Assembly (NCBI GenBank): GCA_019914945.1
Contig: CM034103.1
Span: 4,340,001-4,404,000 of the forward strand
Direction: 5' to 3'
DNA from: Typha latifolia
Taxonomy: Eukaryota > Streptophyta > Magnoliopsida > Poales > Typhaceae
Length of the DNA: 64,000 bases
In this document: in pieces, positions 48,456 to 60,601 of the stretch
Layout of the letters: each line of letters begins with the position of its first letter
How positions within the stretch are numbered: position 1 is the stretch's first letter
The notes under the pieces: generated by a model
The model's input: the letters and a program-made list of their open reading frames with translations, nothing else
Databases searched by the model: none
Told to the model about the DNA's origin: nothing
Translations under genes and position numbers: made by a program

Positions 48456-51400
48456 ATGGCTACTGTGACTGCATCACAGTTTGTACCAAAGTGCTTGTAT
48501 GGCAGTGCAGCCGATTCCAACCCAAGAGCATTCCACAACAGGAAGATTGCAGATTTGAAGAACCAAGCCACTGCTTATCATGGACTCAGATCTCAAAACT
48601 CGGTAGACTTGCTTCAGGTTAGGACTAAAGCTAAAACAACTTCCAAGCAATTTAAGAATGGTTGTTCTACTGTGAATCTGAGACCACCACGAGCCGTGGT
48701 CATATGTGGAAAAGGGATGAATTTAGTCTTTGTTGGAGCTGAGATGGCTCCATGGAGCAAGACTGGAGGCCTTGGTGATGTTCTTGGAGGACTCCCACCG
48801 GCATTGGCGGTAATGTTCTTCTTCTCTTAGTTTCTCACCTTGAAGAATTATGATTCTTATTATCTTAATTTGTTTAGGCAAATGGACATCGAGTTATGGT
48901 TATAGCGCCACGTTATGATCAATACATGGATGCTTGGGATACAGATGCTCTTGTTGAGGTATGCACAATTGTGGGCTATTGGTTAATTTATTAACATAGG
49001 AAAATTTTTGGTAACAATGTCTATTTCTCTGTGCCAGTTGAAAGTTGGGGATAGGTGTGAAACCGTGCGCTTCTTTCACTGCTATAAAAGAGGAGTTGAT
49101 CGAGTTTTTGTCGATCACCCTATGTTTCTTGCGAAGGTCCAAACTTTCTATGACTCTCCTTGCATTTATCATTTCGTGGAATTGTTAATTATAATTCATA
49201 TTGCTGACAAGTTCAATAGGTATTCAGCTTAATTTTTCTTTTTTCCATGTGAATTAATGTTTAGGTCTGGGGAAAAACTGGTGGGAAGATTTATGGCCCT
49301 AACACTGGAACAGACTATCAGGACAATCAGCTACGCTTCAGCTTTCTATGCCAGGTCAGTAATTTGTTTCTCCATGTTAGGCATAAAAATTTGTCTAGTG
49401 TCTCAGATGATTCTTTTTTAGTTTCTTGCTTTTAATGCCTATCATGGCCAGGAATTTTAGTCATGTAAACAGCGTCTACTCATCAGGGTAAAGTTGCGTA
49501 AATTTTTGTGATCTCAACCCCTTGCATTTGCAAGAGCCTTGTGCAATGTGATAACATGTAATGCTGTAGAACAATTAAATTACCTAATGATAAGTTATTG
49601 TCGTCGATAATCTGATTCAAATAGTAACAAAATCCAAGCCAATAGTAGTAATGAAATCAATTAAAAGACTTACAACTTATAATATTCCTTACAAATTGAG
49701 TCTAGTGTTGAATACTATATTCTTAAAACTAATTCATTTTTCATCGATTGCTTTTGGAACAATAGATTTTAGTCTCCCTGAAAATAAGGATTGTCTTGTG
49801 TGTGAAAGGAAGTAGTTATTTGAGTATCTTATTGAACTAAAACAGTACATTACTCTCTCTCAATGTAGTTGAAAACGAATAAAGTGACTCAATAGTATAT
49901 TTTGGGACTTGATCATGTGCGAATCTAACCGAACCGAGTAATGTGCGTGTATGAGTTGATTTGGCAGAGAAAGTCTTTGCCCAAAACATGGTTACACCTT
50001 AGGGTCTAAAGGCCAAGCGAAATATGGTTCTTGTATATCCTATCAATATTTTTTAAATAATCAATATGGTATTAAACTCATTTTTTTCATTTTTTATTTT
50101 CTATGATAGTCGCTTTAAAGCCAATCTCCATTTACTTCGCTTTGATGGACTTGATAAGTGAATATATAATATTTAAGTAATTTATGAGATCTTTCTATTC
50201 CATCATTAATCTATCATAAATAATATGTGGATCCCACTTAATTTGGGCTCAAAATTTTTAAAAAATTCATCATGTTCAAATCATGAATTTTCTTACAATT
50301 AATAGTTGTGTAATATGACTTCTATTTGAGTAGGAGATTAATTAAATATGCATCACTCTGTTTGACCTTTCTTAAAATGAGATATCTGCTCTGGCATAGC
50401 ATACTCTTCACTCTGTTTGACCTTTCTTAAAATGAGATATCTGCTCTGGCATAGCATACTCTTGGTTTGTTTGAGGTGCTGATCTCTGTTTTTACTGGGT
50501 TTTTCACCTGAAGTATTTGGTGATCATAGAAATTGATATCCGGCAAAATTAAAAGCAAGATTTTATAAACAGAAGTTTACTTTTAACCAGAATACATTAG
50601 GGATTGTTCTCATTATGGATGGCATTGGTAATTAATTACTCTTTATTCTTCTCTACTTTATAGGAGTACGATAACTATATGTGCAGTGCTGAATATCTTA
50701 TGATTCACCATATCAGATATTGTTACCAACATTTATTTCATGGAAGGAACTGGTGCTTCCTAGAATATGAATATTAAAGGATATTCATCTTTGTGCACTT
50801 TGTCAAAATAGTCTGCATAATTACCTTGAAATTATTGTTCTTTGTATTTGTTGATTAACTAAGATTGCAGATCCTGTGTATGACTTTTGAACACTACTAT
50901 TGTACTCCTGATGTTATTTCTCAATTCTCATAAATATGTATATGACACTTCCAGGCAGCATTGGAAGCTCCTAGAATTCTAAATCTCAACAACAGTGATT
51001 CTTTCTCTGGTCCTTATGGTATGAAGCAAGCTATTTTGTTTTCGAGATCCTATATGACTTGCTCACTAGTTACACTACTGATAATAATATCGCTTGTTCT
51101 ACTTGCAGGGGAAGATGTGATCTTCATTTGCAATGATTGGCACACTTCTGTTCTGCCATGCTACTTAAAGAGCATGTACCATCCCCGTGGAATTTACAAG
51201 AATGCCAAGGTTTGCATTCCTCATTGAACTGTGATCTTATTTTGTGAGGGGGTCATAGTTCTGTTGTGACATAACCAGCACTGAGATTAGTTTAATGTTG
51301 TTTTTAGGTTGCTTTCTGCATTCACAATATTTCGTACCAAGGCCGATTTTCTCCCTCGGACTTCGAACTTCTCAATCTTCCAGAGAATTTCAAATCTTCT

Positions 51401-53277
51401 TTCAGTTTCATTGATGGGTAGAAACTCTACATTTCTCCTATTAGGAAACTAAATTCCAATGTTATTAAGAAAACTATATTTGATGGATGAATTTTATATA
51501 TACCGACATTTTGTATGTTTTGCAGGTACAACAAGCCTGTGAAGGGAATGAAGATAAATTGGATGAAGGCAGGAATCTTAGAATCAGACAGGGTGTTTAC
51601 AGTGAGTCCATATTATGCACAAGAGCTCCTTTCAGGAGAAGAAAGGGGAGTTGAGTTGGACAACATTTTGCGTGTGACCAGTATCACAGGAATTGTGAAT
51701 GGAATGGATGTTAATGAGTGGAATCCATTAACAGACAAGTATATTTCTGTTAATTATGATGCAAAAACTGTGAGAACCTCCCTACCCGAGAATTCTACTG
51801 AAATTTTTATGTATAATACTACTGATACTCATCAAAATTTATGTCTCAGGTAATGGAAGCAAAGCCTCTTAACAAGGAAGCATTACAAGCTGAAGTTGGC
51901 TTGCCTGTAGACAGGGACATCCCTGTAATTGTATTCATTGGAAGACTAGAGGAGCAGAAAGGATCAGATATTCTAGCAGCATCCATTCCAGAGATCATGG
52001 ATGAGAATGTTCAGCTAATTATTCTTGTAAGTGTTGGATTTTGTTCCTAGTAATTGTGTGTGTTTATCTTAGTATGAGAAACAAGAACATGTTGCTTCGA
52101 TAATAAAACAATCTGTTCATAAACTACAGGGAACTGGCAAGAAGGAAATGGAGAATCAGCTTGAGAGTATGGAGGAAATGTTCCCGGACAAGGTGAGGGC
52201 AGTTATGAAGTTCAATGCTCCCTTAGCTCACCAGATGACGGCGGGAGCTGATATAATTGTCATTCCAAGTCGATTTGAACCTTGCGGCCTTATCCAGTTG
52301 CAAGGCATGCAATATGGAACGGTACACTCCCCTTATTTTGTTGTGCTTTGATGTTTATTTATTTGATTACTGAAGCAGACTACTGTTTTGTTAAATCTGT
52401 ATAAATATATGGTCACTCTTCTCTAATGCAAAAATAACATTTGAATTCTTAGCATCTCTAAGTTATCATGATATCTGCTAGATATGTTGGATCAAAATTC
52501 CAGTGTTAAGTGCTTATGACACACCTTTTCCTTAGTAAATCCTGACATGTTAATCAAACTATTCATAGAGCAATTTGACCTAATGTTCTCTTTCTCCATG
52601 CCTTGATCAACATTTGTTTCTTTCTTTCCAAACTCAGAGAGAATCCATGTATTCATGTAGTACGTTATGTAAAGAGAAGGGCTCTCTGATTCTTAACTGT
52701 AATGTTCTACAGCCTTCTGCATGTTCCTCCACCGGTGGGCTTGTCGACACGGTGAAAGAAGGCAAAACTGGATTCCATATGGGACCGTTCAGTGCTGAAG
52801 TAAGTATAACACTTTCCTTTAACTGAATGAATCTGTATGCTACTGTATACTTACCTACGCTGAATCTTTCTGTTTCTTTTAGTGCGAAGTTGTCGATCTT
52901 TCTGATGTAAAGAAAGTTGTCACAACTGTGAAACGCACACTTAAGGTCATCGGCACACCTGCCTTTGAGGATATGATCAAGAATTGCATGGCACAAGACC
53001 TCTCATGGAAGGTGAACACCAGACTATCGCAGAAATCCCTTGCGCTACAAGGCGCATCATAGAGTTTCGCTATCATGAATTCAAACTCATTTCTTACTTA
53101 CATTGCATCAACTCATCCTTGCGCTCGATGATTTATGTCCATATTGTCGTATTTTTGCAGGGGCCTGCAAAGAACTGGGAGCAAGTTCTACTGAACTTGG
53201 GAGTTGCGGGAAGTGAACCAGGATATGATGGAGAAGAGATTGTTCCTCTTGCTAAGGAAAATGTGGCAACTCCTTGA
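48456..53277 (+). CDS. GBSSI: Granule-bound starch synthase I (waxy)
   Basis: Thirteen coding exons: 48,456-48,809; 48,878-48,958; 49,038-49,136; 49,265-49,354; 50,955-51,018; 51,109-51,209; 51,308-51,417; 51,526-51,769; 51,850-52,026; 52,130-52,321; 52,713-52,799; 52,883-53,011; 53,161-53,277. All introns are GT-AG. They encode 614 residues, the usual length. The GT5 enzyme transfers glucose from ADP-glucose to growing amylose chains inside starch granules in plastids. Residues 1 to about 84 form a Ser/Lys/Arg-rich transit peptide. The mature part opens [18 protein letters not shown] (102-106) binds ADP-glucose, [12 protein letters not shown] (487-498) carries the conserved glutamate, and STGGL is at 510-514. 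KENVATP ends the protein, as usual. No stop, frameshift or missing key motif is seen, so it looks functional. Intron 49,355-50,954 (1.6 kb) is unusually long for this gene. Confidence 0.97.
50354..50463 (+). repeat. Perfect 55-bp tandem duplication in a GBSSI intron
   Basis: Bases 50,354-50,408 and 50,409-50,463 are identical, beginning CACTCTGTTTGACC and ending ATAGCATACTCTT. They lie in the 1.6-kb intron between coding exons 4 and 5. Perfect identity implies a recent event or an assembly duplication. Confidence 0.95.
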
Positions 53278-53393
53278 AATTAAACAGCTCTATAATCTAT
53301 GTATAAACCTTGCGGTGGAAAAACTGATGTCATTGTAAGTCTCTTCAGGTGTTCTCCTCAGCAGGAGGAAAGAATATCTACTGCAGAAAGAAC

Positions 53394-53441
<48 letters not shown>

Positions 53442-54342
53442 AAGTAATATCTTAATTAAGAACTCTATAATTGCTTGCTTTCACCTCATAATTCGCTGAA
53501 TAAATCTTTCGTACTCCTATTCCTAAGTTATGCTGTATGTTGTAAATATTGTGATACAAATATGGCTAAGTTTCCTTCTAGCTGGGACTATTTTCCAGCT
53601 TGTGTTTGAAGAAAGGTCACACTGCAATAATGGTTTTGTTTGGAAACCCAATTGCGGATGGCAATTAACAATGCCATGATGGTTTTTGTTGGAGAATGAC
53701 AAAGAACAATTTTGGTGATGATGAGAATGTCTAGAAGTACACAGGTCTTCTTGAAACTTTCATTAGTTCTAAATAGATCAGATGAAACATAGATGCTTCA
53801 TAGATTGATGAGGTACCTCATAATCCTCACCTAACTAATTATGAGAATCGGCTACCATATTACAAAAGAATTATTCCAAAGACTTAGGTTTGATTAACTC
53901 ATGAAAGAATATTTATGTGCACTTTATTTCTCAAACATTTTTCAATTAGTTATCAACTAGCAAAGCCACTATTCAGAAATTGCTCACACCAATCTTTGAT
54001 ACTAGTGGAAAAAGAAGTCATATTGCTACGGTAGTACTTAACGTGTAAGGCAGATAGTGCTGGCCAGTGCATTGCATTTCTGTCAACATACAAAGAGAGA
54101 ACTGTGCATTGGCTCATGGTGGAAAAAGAGAATATATAAGGAGAAGAAGAGAAAGTAAGGTTCATTTTTTTAAAAATACAATTTCATTTTTAAATACTAC
54201 TACAATATGAACTATCACATCTCTCCTCATGCATCACCATGACCAAGAAAATTAGTCCATGCAAACCTTACACGGTGAGATGGGCTGCTGAAATGTATTT
54301 GATCAACATTTTTTCCGCAAACTCTTGTAGTTGGACTACTTA
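53278..54342. other. Convergent intergenic region, GBSSI and START gene 3' ends
   Basis: Contains both 3' UTRs. A long (TA)n tract at about 53,398-53,439 lies in or just past the GBSSI 3' UTR. No other gene is seen; small open frames near 53,953-54,165 have no recognisable domain. Confidence 0.6.
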
Positions 54343-54819
54343 TTATCTCTTCCTCTGCTTTAGAAACTTTCTAGCAACACCAAATATGACTGCCTTTGTT
54401 AACAACCCTTGATCAAGTGTACATGCAAGTGCCACAGCCCCACCAAGCAAAAGAAGCTTAGGTATGTTGTGGCCAGTTGGTTTCTCCTCTGCTTCAGTAA
54501 TGTCAGATATATCAGAATTGACTTCCAAAGATCTAATTGCATCAGCTCCAAAACTGGTGTATATCTGGGCCATTAGGGCACTCTGTGACATCGGGTCCCC
54601 GGATTTCCTGGCAGCTTGGTAGGCGCGAACTCCGGGTTCAATTCTTTTGACGCAACCCCACATGCCTTGACGAACTCCAAGCTTTGCAATCTCCCATGGG
54701 ATGCCCATATCCTCATGGTGGAATAGAAGAACCTCACAGGACGTCAGCTGGCCATCCCCTTTTTTTGATTCAACTGATACATGTTTAAACAGAAAATATG
54801 TGTTCTTTAAGGCCTCAGC

Positions 54820-54850
<31 letters not shown>

Positions 54851-57800
54851 ACAGAAAAGGGAGAGAAAATTCTGCATAAGTTAGGGGTATATGTAGCGGT
54901 GAAAACATGTCGGATTATATCCGACCAAATCCAATTCCATATCCGAGTTTTCACCGGACATGGGTTGAGATTTTTCTATTGATCTCGATATCCAAAATTG
55001 TATCTGAATTTGAATAGTATATGCAGATACTAATATGAGTTGAAAAATAATATCTGCATATCATTTAGTTTAAAGTATTATAAAACTAGTGATATGAAAG
55101 ACTATTTTTGTACTTTTATATGAATCTTTAATCTAGTTTTGTATATATATACTAATTGTATATAGATTTCAGTAATTATATTTATATACAAGTTCTTATA
55201 GACTTAGAAAATGAATATGAATATATCCGATATTCGATTTGTATCCATGGTCGTAAATAGAGGATATGAAATTAAGTCCGCTATCTGAATCCAAATAATT
55301 ATCCAAAGAGAAGATATAGATATGGATATAATTTCACCACTATCCAATTCGTACCAGATCCATTTTCACCCGTATATATATGGGATGCTTTTTTTATTAC
55401 AAGTTGAAATTCATGCATTCATAAGTTTGAAATTTGAAAAGAAAAAACTCCATCAGTCTTGTTTGGCATGAAAATATTGTGGAGCAAACTAAAAAAGTTG
55501 TTTCTCTAATGTCAGGGAAAGTGGACATCAGGTTACCTGCACGTATGCACCAGCTTGAATAGTACAAATCAACACGTCTAGGTTTTTTGTGCCTAGGTAT
55601 AGAAGAACATGGCACTCCCTGAAGCATACGAGTCGTAGAATATATTAAAAGAAAAGTGGATCAAATGCAGAAAAAGTGAATTCAGTACAAAGATATAGAA
55701 CTAAAGATGATATTGTTGCTGGAAAAGCAACACCAGTATTACATCTCATATCCAAAGGAATTGTAAAGCTCCTAGATATTATGAGACTATAATTACTAGT
55801 TTGTAGGGCATATAATATTATAATAGTTCTGTAAAAGATCATAGATGAATAGTTACTAGAGAAAGTTTTAAATCTTCACTGAGAGAACAGTTTTTAAAAA
55901 AATCTAGCAATCAAATCAGTTCCTAGGTATAGAGGAAGATGTGAATCTCTGGATCATAAAAGGAGCATGGATAGTCCACATAAAAACATGATTAATATCA
56001 AGAAGAAAAGGCAAAGTGCATAAGAAATTGAATCCAGAACAAAAAAGAAAATGTAAATTCACGATGAAATTGCAGCTGGATAAGCAAAACCAGATTTACA
56101 TCTGTTATCAAAAGTAGAAAACTAAACTGTACGAGTACATATACTGTAGGGCATATATAATAACTATAAAACTTCATAGATGAACATGTTACCCCAGAAA
56201 GTTTAGGAATCTTCACATGGAGAATAAGACCAACACAAGAGATTCTAATAATCAGAATGATAAAGGTGTTTTCCCAAAATTATCCTTTGTTAATAACTAA
56301 GCATGAAGTCCATTTCTGTTTTCTTTCTTATTTTCTAAGCCAACAACAAGTTTGACAAATCTTTAACTTGCAAGTCAAATATAACCTTCTGACAGCTTGT
56401 GTAAAATTATAAGCACCTCAATAGCATAAACTTTACAATGTTACCCTTATCAGAACACTTCAGAGTTCAGAGCCCATGTGTAAGATCTAATAAAAGAAAT
56501 ATATCAACAAGCCAGCTTGTAGATTGAAGAAATTTTACTCTCTAAATAATTAACACGAAATTGATCTAGTTACATTTGTCAAAATTGAAGAGATGATACT
56601 TGCACACATGACAATGATGAGTAGAAGAAAGGGACTAGTAGTGACAAGATGCAGGAACGGAAAAGCAAAGTAGGATATAGATGGATGGTCAAACAATGAC
56701 ATAACAAACTACAATTCAATTGTTGATTTCCAACTTCCCACTTATTTTGCCAAAAAATTGTGAGAAAATCTACACATGAAGAGAAAGAGTAGATCGTTCA
56801 AATTGGCATTAAAGCAATAGATCAGAGTCCTAGCAACAGAAGATACACTGTGGCAGATGAAAGTTAAGGTTTGAGAATATCAAATTGCAGCTCTTCATAT
56901 AATTTGATATATGTTCCCATCGTCTACGGACTTTGCTTTGAAAAAAGAAAAGATATAAGTTTCCCATACTTCTGTTTCAAGCTAACTAGACAAATACAGT
57001 ACCAAAATGAGTCTTGAGTTCAATAGATGGTAATGAAGGGCATAAATCAAATGGCTAATAAATAAAGAGAAGAGAAGAGAGAAAAAGGAAAAATTAAAAA
57101 AAAAAAAGAATGTGGTAAGTTTCAAAGAATGATGAAGACAAAGACATGTATATTGGAACAAGAAGTTCAAATTTCCCCATGTTTCATTGCTTCAACCTCC
57201 GTGATGTGTTTCCCTAACATTATGAGTGACACAAGCAATAGATACAAATAGTTAACTTGTAGATGTTTGAACCTGAGATACCTGGAAAATACGCTCTCTT
57301 TGGGTTCTAATGGAAACATGAGCTCAAAAAAAATGAAAAGCAAAGAATTCGTATATAAACTAATGAGTACAAGAGGGACTCTTCATACCTTTGTCACACA
57401 ATAGTACGCATTCCCTAACTTCCATATCCGACGGCCAATGATATACTCCCTATCGCTGCAGAAGAAGGGAAACTGCAGCATCGGAACTATGAAGATCAGC
57501 AGACCAGATAAGACACATAATCTACAGAAACAAGAACAACAAAACTCCTACCTTGCGGACCCATTGGACTATCATTGTTCCTGTTACCGAGAACTCTTCC
57601 AAAATGTTATAATAGATGAGCATGTCATCCCACTTGTTCTTCATGCGGAACTCATCATCCCAAAAGAAGTCCCTCACCGTCTCCGGAGTAGCATCCTCAA
57701 ACACAGTTCTACTGCGATATTGAGGCGGACCATTCTGACATTATCAACGACATCAAAATGTAATTTAGTACTTGAATCCATCAATAATTCCTATCGCAAA

Positions 57801-58400
57801 ATCACATTTATTTTCCGAACATCCCAAAGCAAAACAAGAAAAAGAAATTCTTAGTACCTCAGGATCTCTCCTCCAAGCCCGGTAGCTCATGGTGGGTAAT
57901 GATTTCTCCATCATATCGAGCCATGCTGGTCCCCCATCTGTTTCTTCTACAAGGCGGTACAAGTGCACTAAATCCTCTTCTGTCACGGCCAATCTCGGAT
58001 TTCTCGTCATTCTCAAACTGCGATCACGAAACAAAATCGAATGAGTTCTAGAAATTTGTTAGCACAGCAAACAAGACATCAAAAAACTAACATACCCCGT
58101 ATCAACTGTCTCTTTTCTTATCGAACTCTGTTCCGAAATCAAATTAGAGACACAATTCGGTAACTGGGACCTCCAAAAATCCAAACTTGGCAAGCTCCAA
58201 CCCAACTTTAACCCACCAGAACCCTCCTCCTCGCCTCCCACCAGCCCGGCCGCCCACTTCGGCTTCCACGTCCATCCCACCAACAGCCCAACGAATACCG
58301 CAACCCAAAGAGGGCTCGCGAAGAGGACGAGCTCAGAGACCACGGCTCCAATAGTCGGCTTCTGCAATATCTCGACAATGGCGTCAAGAATCAACGCCAT
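54343..58400 (-). CDS. START-domain lipid-binding protein with N-terminal membrane anchor
   Basis: Six exons in minus order: 58,400-58,096; 58,017-57,858; 57,734-57,552; 57,472-57,389; 55,618-55,537; 54,773-54,343, giving 414 residues. It belongs to the plant PCTP-like START family, which binds lipid in a helix-grip cavity; the ligand is not known. A hydrophobic segment (about 22-46) ending WTWKPKWA would anchor the protein. The START domain (about 115-335) shows GGPAWLDMM, PPQYRSRTVFEDATP, RDFFWDDEFR, CSDREYIIGRRIW, KPRRVDLYYSSWCIRA and CEVLLFHHEDMGIPWEIAK. A second hydrophobic stretch lies near the C-terminus (about 375-410). The ATG at 58,400 gives the family's MALI start; an in-frame upstream TTG is not a plausible start. 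A (GA)n run precedes the ATG. Intron 5 contains an Ac/hAT-like MITE. Confidence 0.93.
54826..54850. repeat. (TA)n microsatellite in START gene intron 5
   Basis: About a dozen TA dinucleotides lie close to the acceptor side of intron 5, between the acceptor (54,774-54,776) and the MITE at 54,894. Confidence 0.8.
54894..55374. mobile_element. Ac/hAT-like MITE in START gene intron 5, 481 bp
   Basis: The left end TAGCGGTGAAAACATG and the reverse-complemented right end TACGGGTGAAAATGGATC match in most of the outer 13 bases and resemble the Ac terminus TAGGGATGAAA. The flanking 8-mers GGTATATG (54,886-54,893) and TATATATG (55,375-55,382) agree at 6 of 8. The interior has ATATCCGA/GGATAT words and no frame. 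It sits between splice sites and does not touch exons. Confidence 0.65.
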
Positions 58401-58438
58401 AAGTCCAAACCCAAACTGGGGAATCGTCGAAAACTGCA

Positions 58439-58472
<34 letters not shown>

Positions 58473-60601
58473 TAGATAGAGGTAGTTAAGGTTGATGAGA
58501 GAGAAAGAGAGAGGACAAAAGAGTGGATTTGGGATAAGGATTTAGAGATAGAGGCTGATGAACTAGGAGCGGGATTCGCGTGGGGGCCCGATAAATTTCA
58601 GGCGAAGGAGATGGGAGGAGAGAGATAGAAAGAGAGAAAAACGACTGAACGAGAGGGGAGAATAACAGGTAAGACTTATTCATGGGAGTTATTCTCCGCA
58701 AGAATAAAGAAATGAATAACGACTGGTTGCCATTCGCCAACATAGGAAAGACTAAGGACTATAACTTGTTGATTGGCTATTCTAACTGCTTGTACGAAGA
58801 GTTGAATTTTATTAAGTCTTTTGGTGGTGACCTAATTGTATATATTAGTATACAATTAATATAACGAGGATACCGTGCGATTTACTTAAACTAAACTATT
58901 TAAGAGAGTTCGGATCTCGTAATTTAAGGCCATATTCCAGCAACTAGAGGTAGTAATCATCTAGCCCGACTGAGTTTGGGCAGAGCCTCCTGTTCTAATA
59001 GGGTTAACATGTTCTAGCTTGTTGTCTTCTTTTTTAATCGTTCAAGAGCTACTATTTTTAGATACAAAAACACTTAGGTTCTATCAAACTTTTAACTAAT
59101 ATAGTACGATATCTAGGCTAAGCTTTTTAAGTCATGTGTGTTACGAAACTATTGACCCAAACTAAATGCTACTAAGACCTGCTCTAAGTTGTTGGGTTAG
59201 AATGACCAACCACACCACCGATCGATTAACAAAGTTGAACTGCTGAGTCAAGCCACCAAATAATTTTTTTCTCCATAATAATTGTTTGAGATTAAAAATG
59301 ATCTCACGACCTCTTTAGTCACAGGAATGGATATCACCAACTCTTATAGAGTTAGTTATTTTAGTATGTTATCATCAATTAGCCCGTGCAATAAAAAAAT
59401 ATGCCACTAATCAAGTTTCATTGAAATAAGGGTTTTGTCAAAAATTATACTTCAATAAGCTCAAATGTATTCACTTATGGCACTTTTATAGAGTTATGTG
59501 GCTTGATACTCGTGTCTACCTAAGTCTAATGAGTTAAGTGTGTATCTACTAATTAAGCCCTTAAGCGAAGATTTTCATTAGCCATCGGGAATTATAACAT
59601 TAAGAAAACCAAATTTCTATTCATTAGGAAATGCATCCAGGGTCTAAAAGATACTCAGGAAACTTAAAGGAAAATTCAATTAAGTTAACTTGACACAGTA
59701 GAATTTTCAATTCAACTAGTTACAAACTCAGTGTGTGATATTTTATTTTAAATTTTTTGAAGTAAATTTAAATATTTTGAAATTTATTTTAAACGCCAAA
59801 AGTATCAAAAGAAGTTATAAAATGACATGGGGAAGAGGGCAACCCTTACACAAAATGGTTGATCTGCCACATCATTTTGCTGGCGGAAGATATGGGTAAA
59901 TATATATTGACTCAATCTTTTGAGAAGGTCAATAATGCATCTAACCAGGTCACAAACTTAACTCCAGACTTGTTGCGACAAATTTAGTGACAGTTATAAA
60001 TCTACGAATTTATCGGAAAATAATGTATCGATTTTATAAGGACACTTATAAATGTACAAATCTATTGGTAAGCAGGGTATCAATGTCACAATGACTTATT
60101 TAATAACTCTAAATATTTAAAAATCCTTAAAGAAAAATGGTACTTTAACTCTCTATTTTAGAGAAATACTATATAATTTTAACTTAACCCTTCTAGAATT
60201 AACTAAAATGCAATCATTATATTTTGAAAATTTTGTATATAACACTCTGCCTTATAACGAAATTGTAGTTTATATCTTATATTTTTACTATTTACAAATC
60301 GAGTCCTCCGGTTTAGCTAGAAAATGTTTTGTTGTTAAATCTGTTAGCTATACTTAATTAAACCTTTAGATTAAGTTAACTATAGTAGAAACGTAATAAA
60401 CGGTTTGACTACCCAATTTAACCTTGAAGTACATTATAATTTTGAGTTAAATGCATGTATCAAGGAAGGGTTCATTTAAAATAAGCTCCACCCATTCAAG
60501 TTATATTTTAGAAATTTTAAGCTGACTTTTTTCATTACCACAATTTGACCATTCTTACATGTTACAAAGGGTTAGAAGAGAGGGAACCCTTTTTTAAGTT
60601 C
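58401..60601. other. Intergenic region between the START gene and the galactosyltransferase
   Basis: A (GA)n tract at 58,440-58,466 and a GA-rich stretch to about 58,670 form the likely 5' UTR and promoter of the START gene (minus). From 58,700 to 60,560 the DNA is AT-rich with no recognised gene, repeat terminus or RNA. The galactosyltransferase 3' UTR lies just left of 60,602. Confidence 0.5.

Noticed and set aside
52614..52826. 70-codon frame through the GBSSI exon beginning 52,713
   Set aside because: Only 52,713-52,799 is exon; the rest is intron, shown by the acceptor at 52,711-52,712 and continuity with STGGL.
58401..58439. 13-residue N-terminal extension of the START protein
   Set aside because: It would need a TTG start; the ATG at 58,400 gives the family's normal N-terminus.
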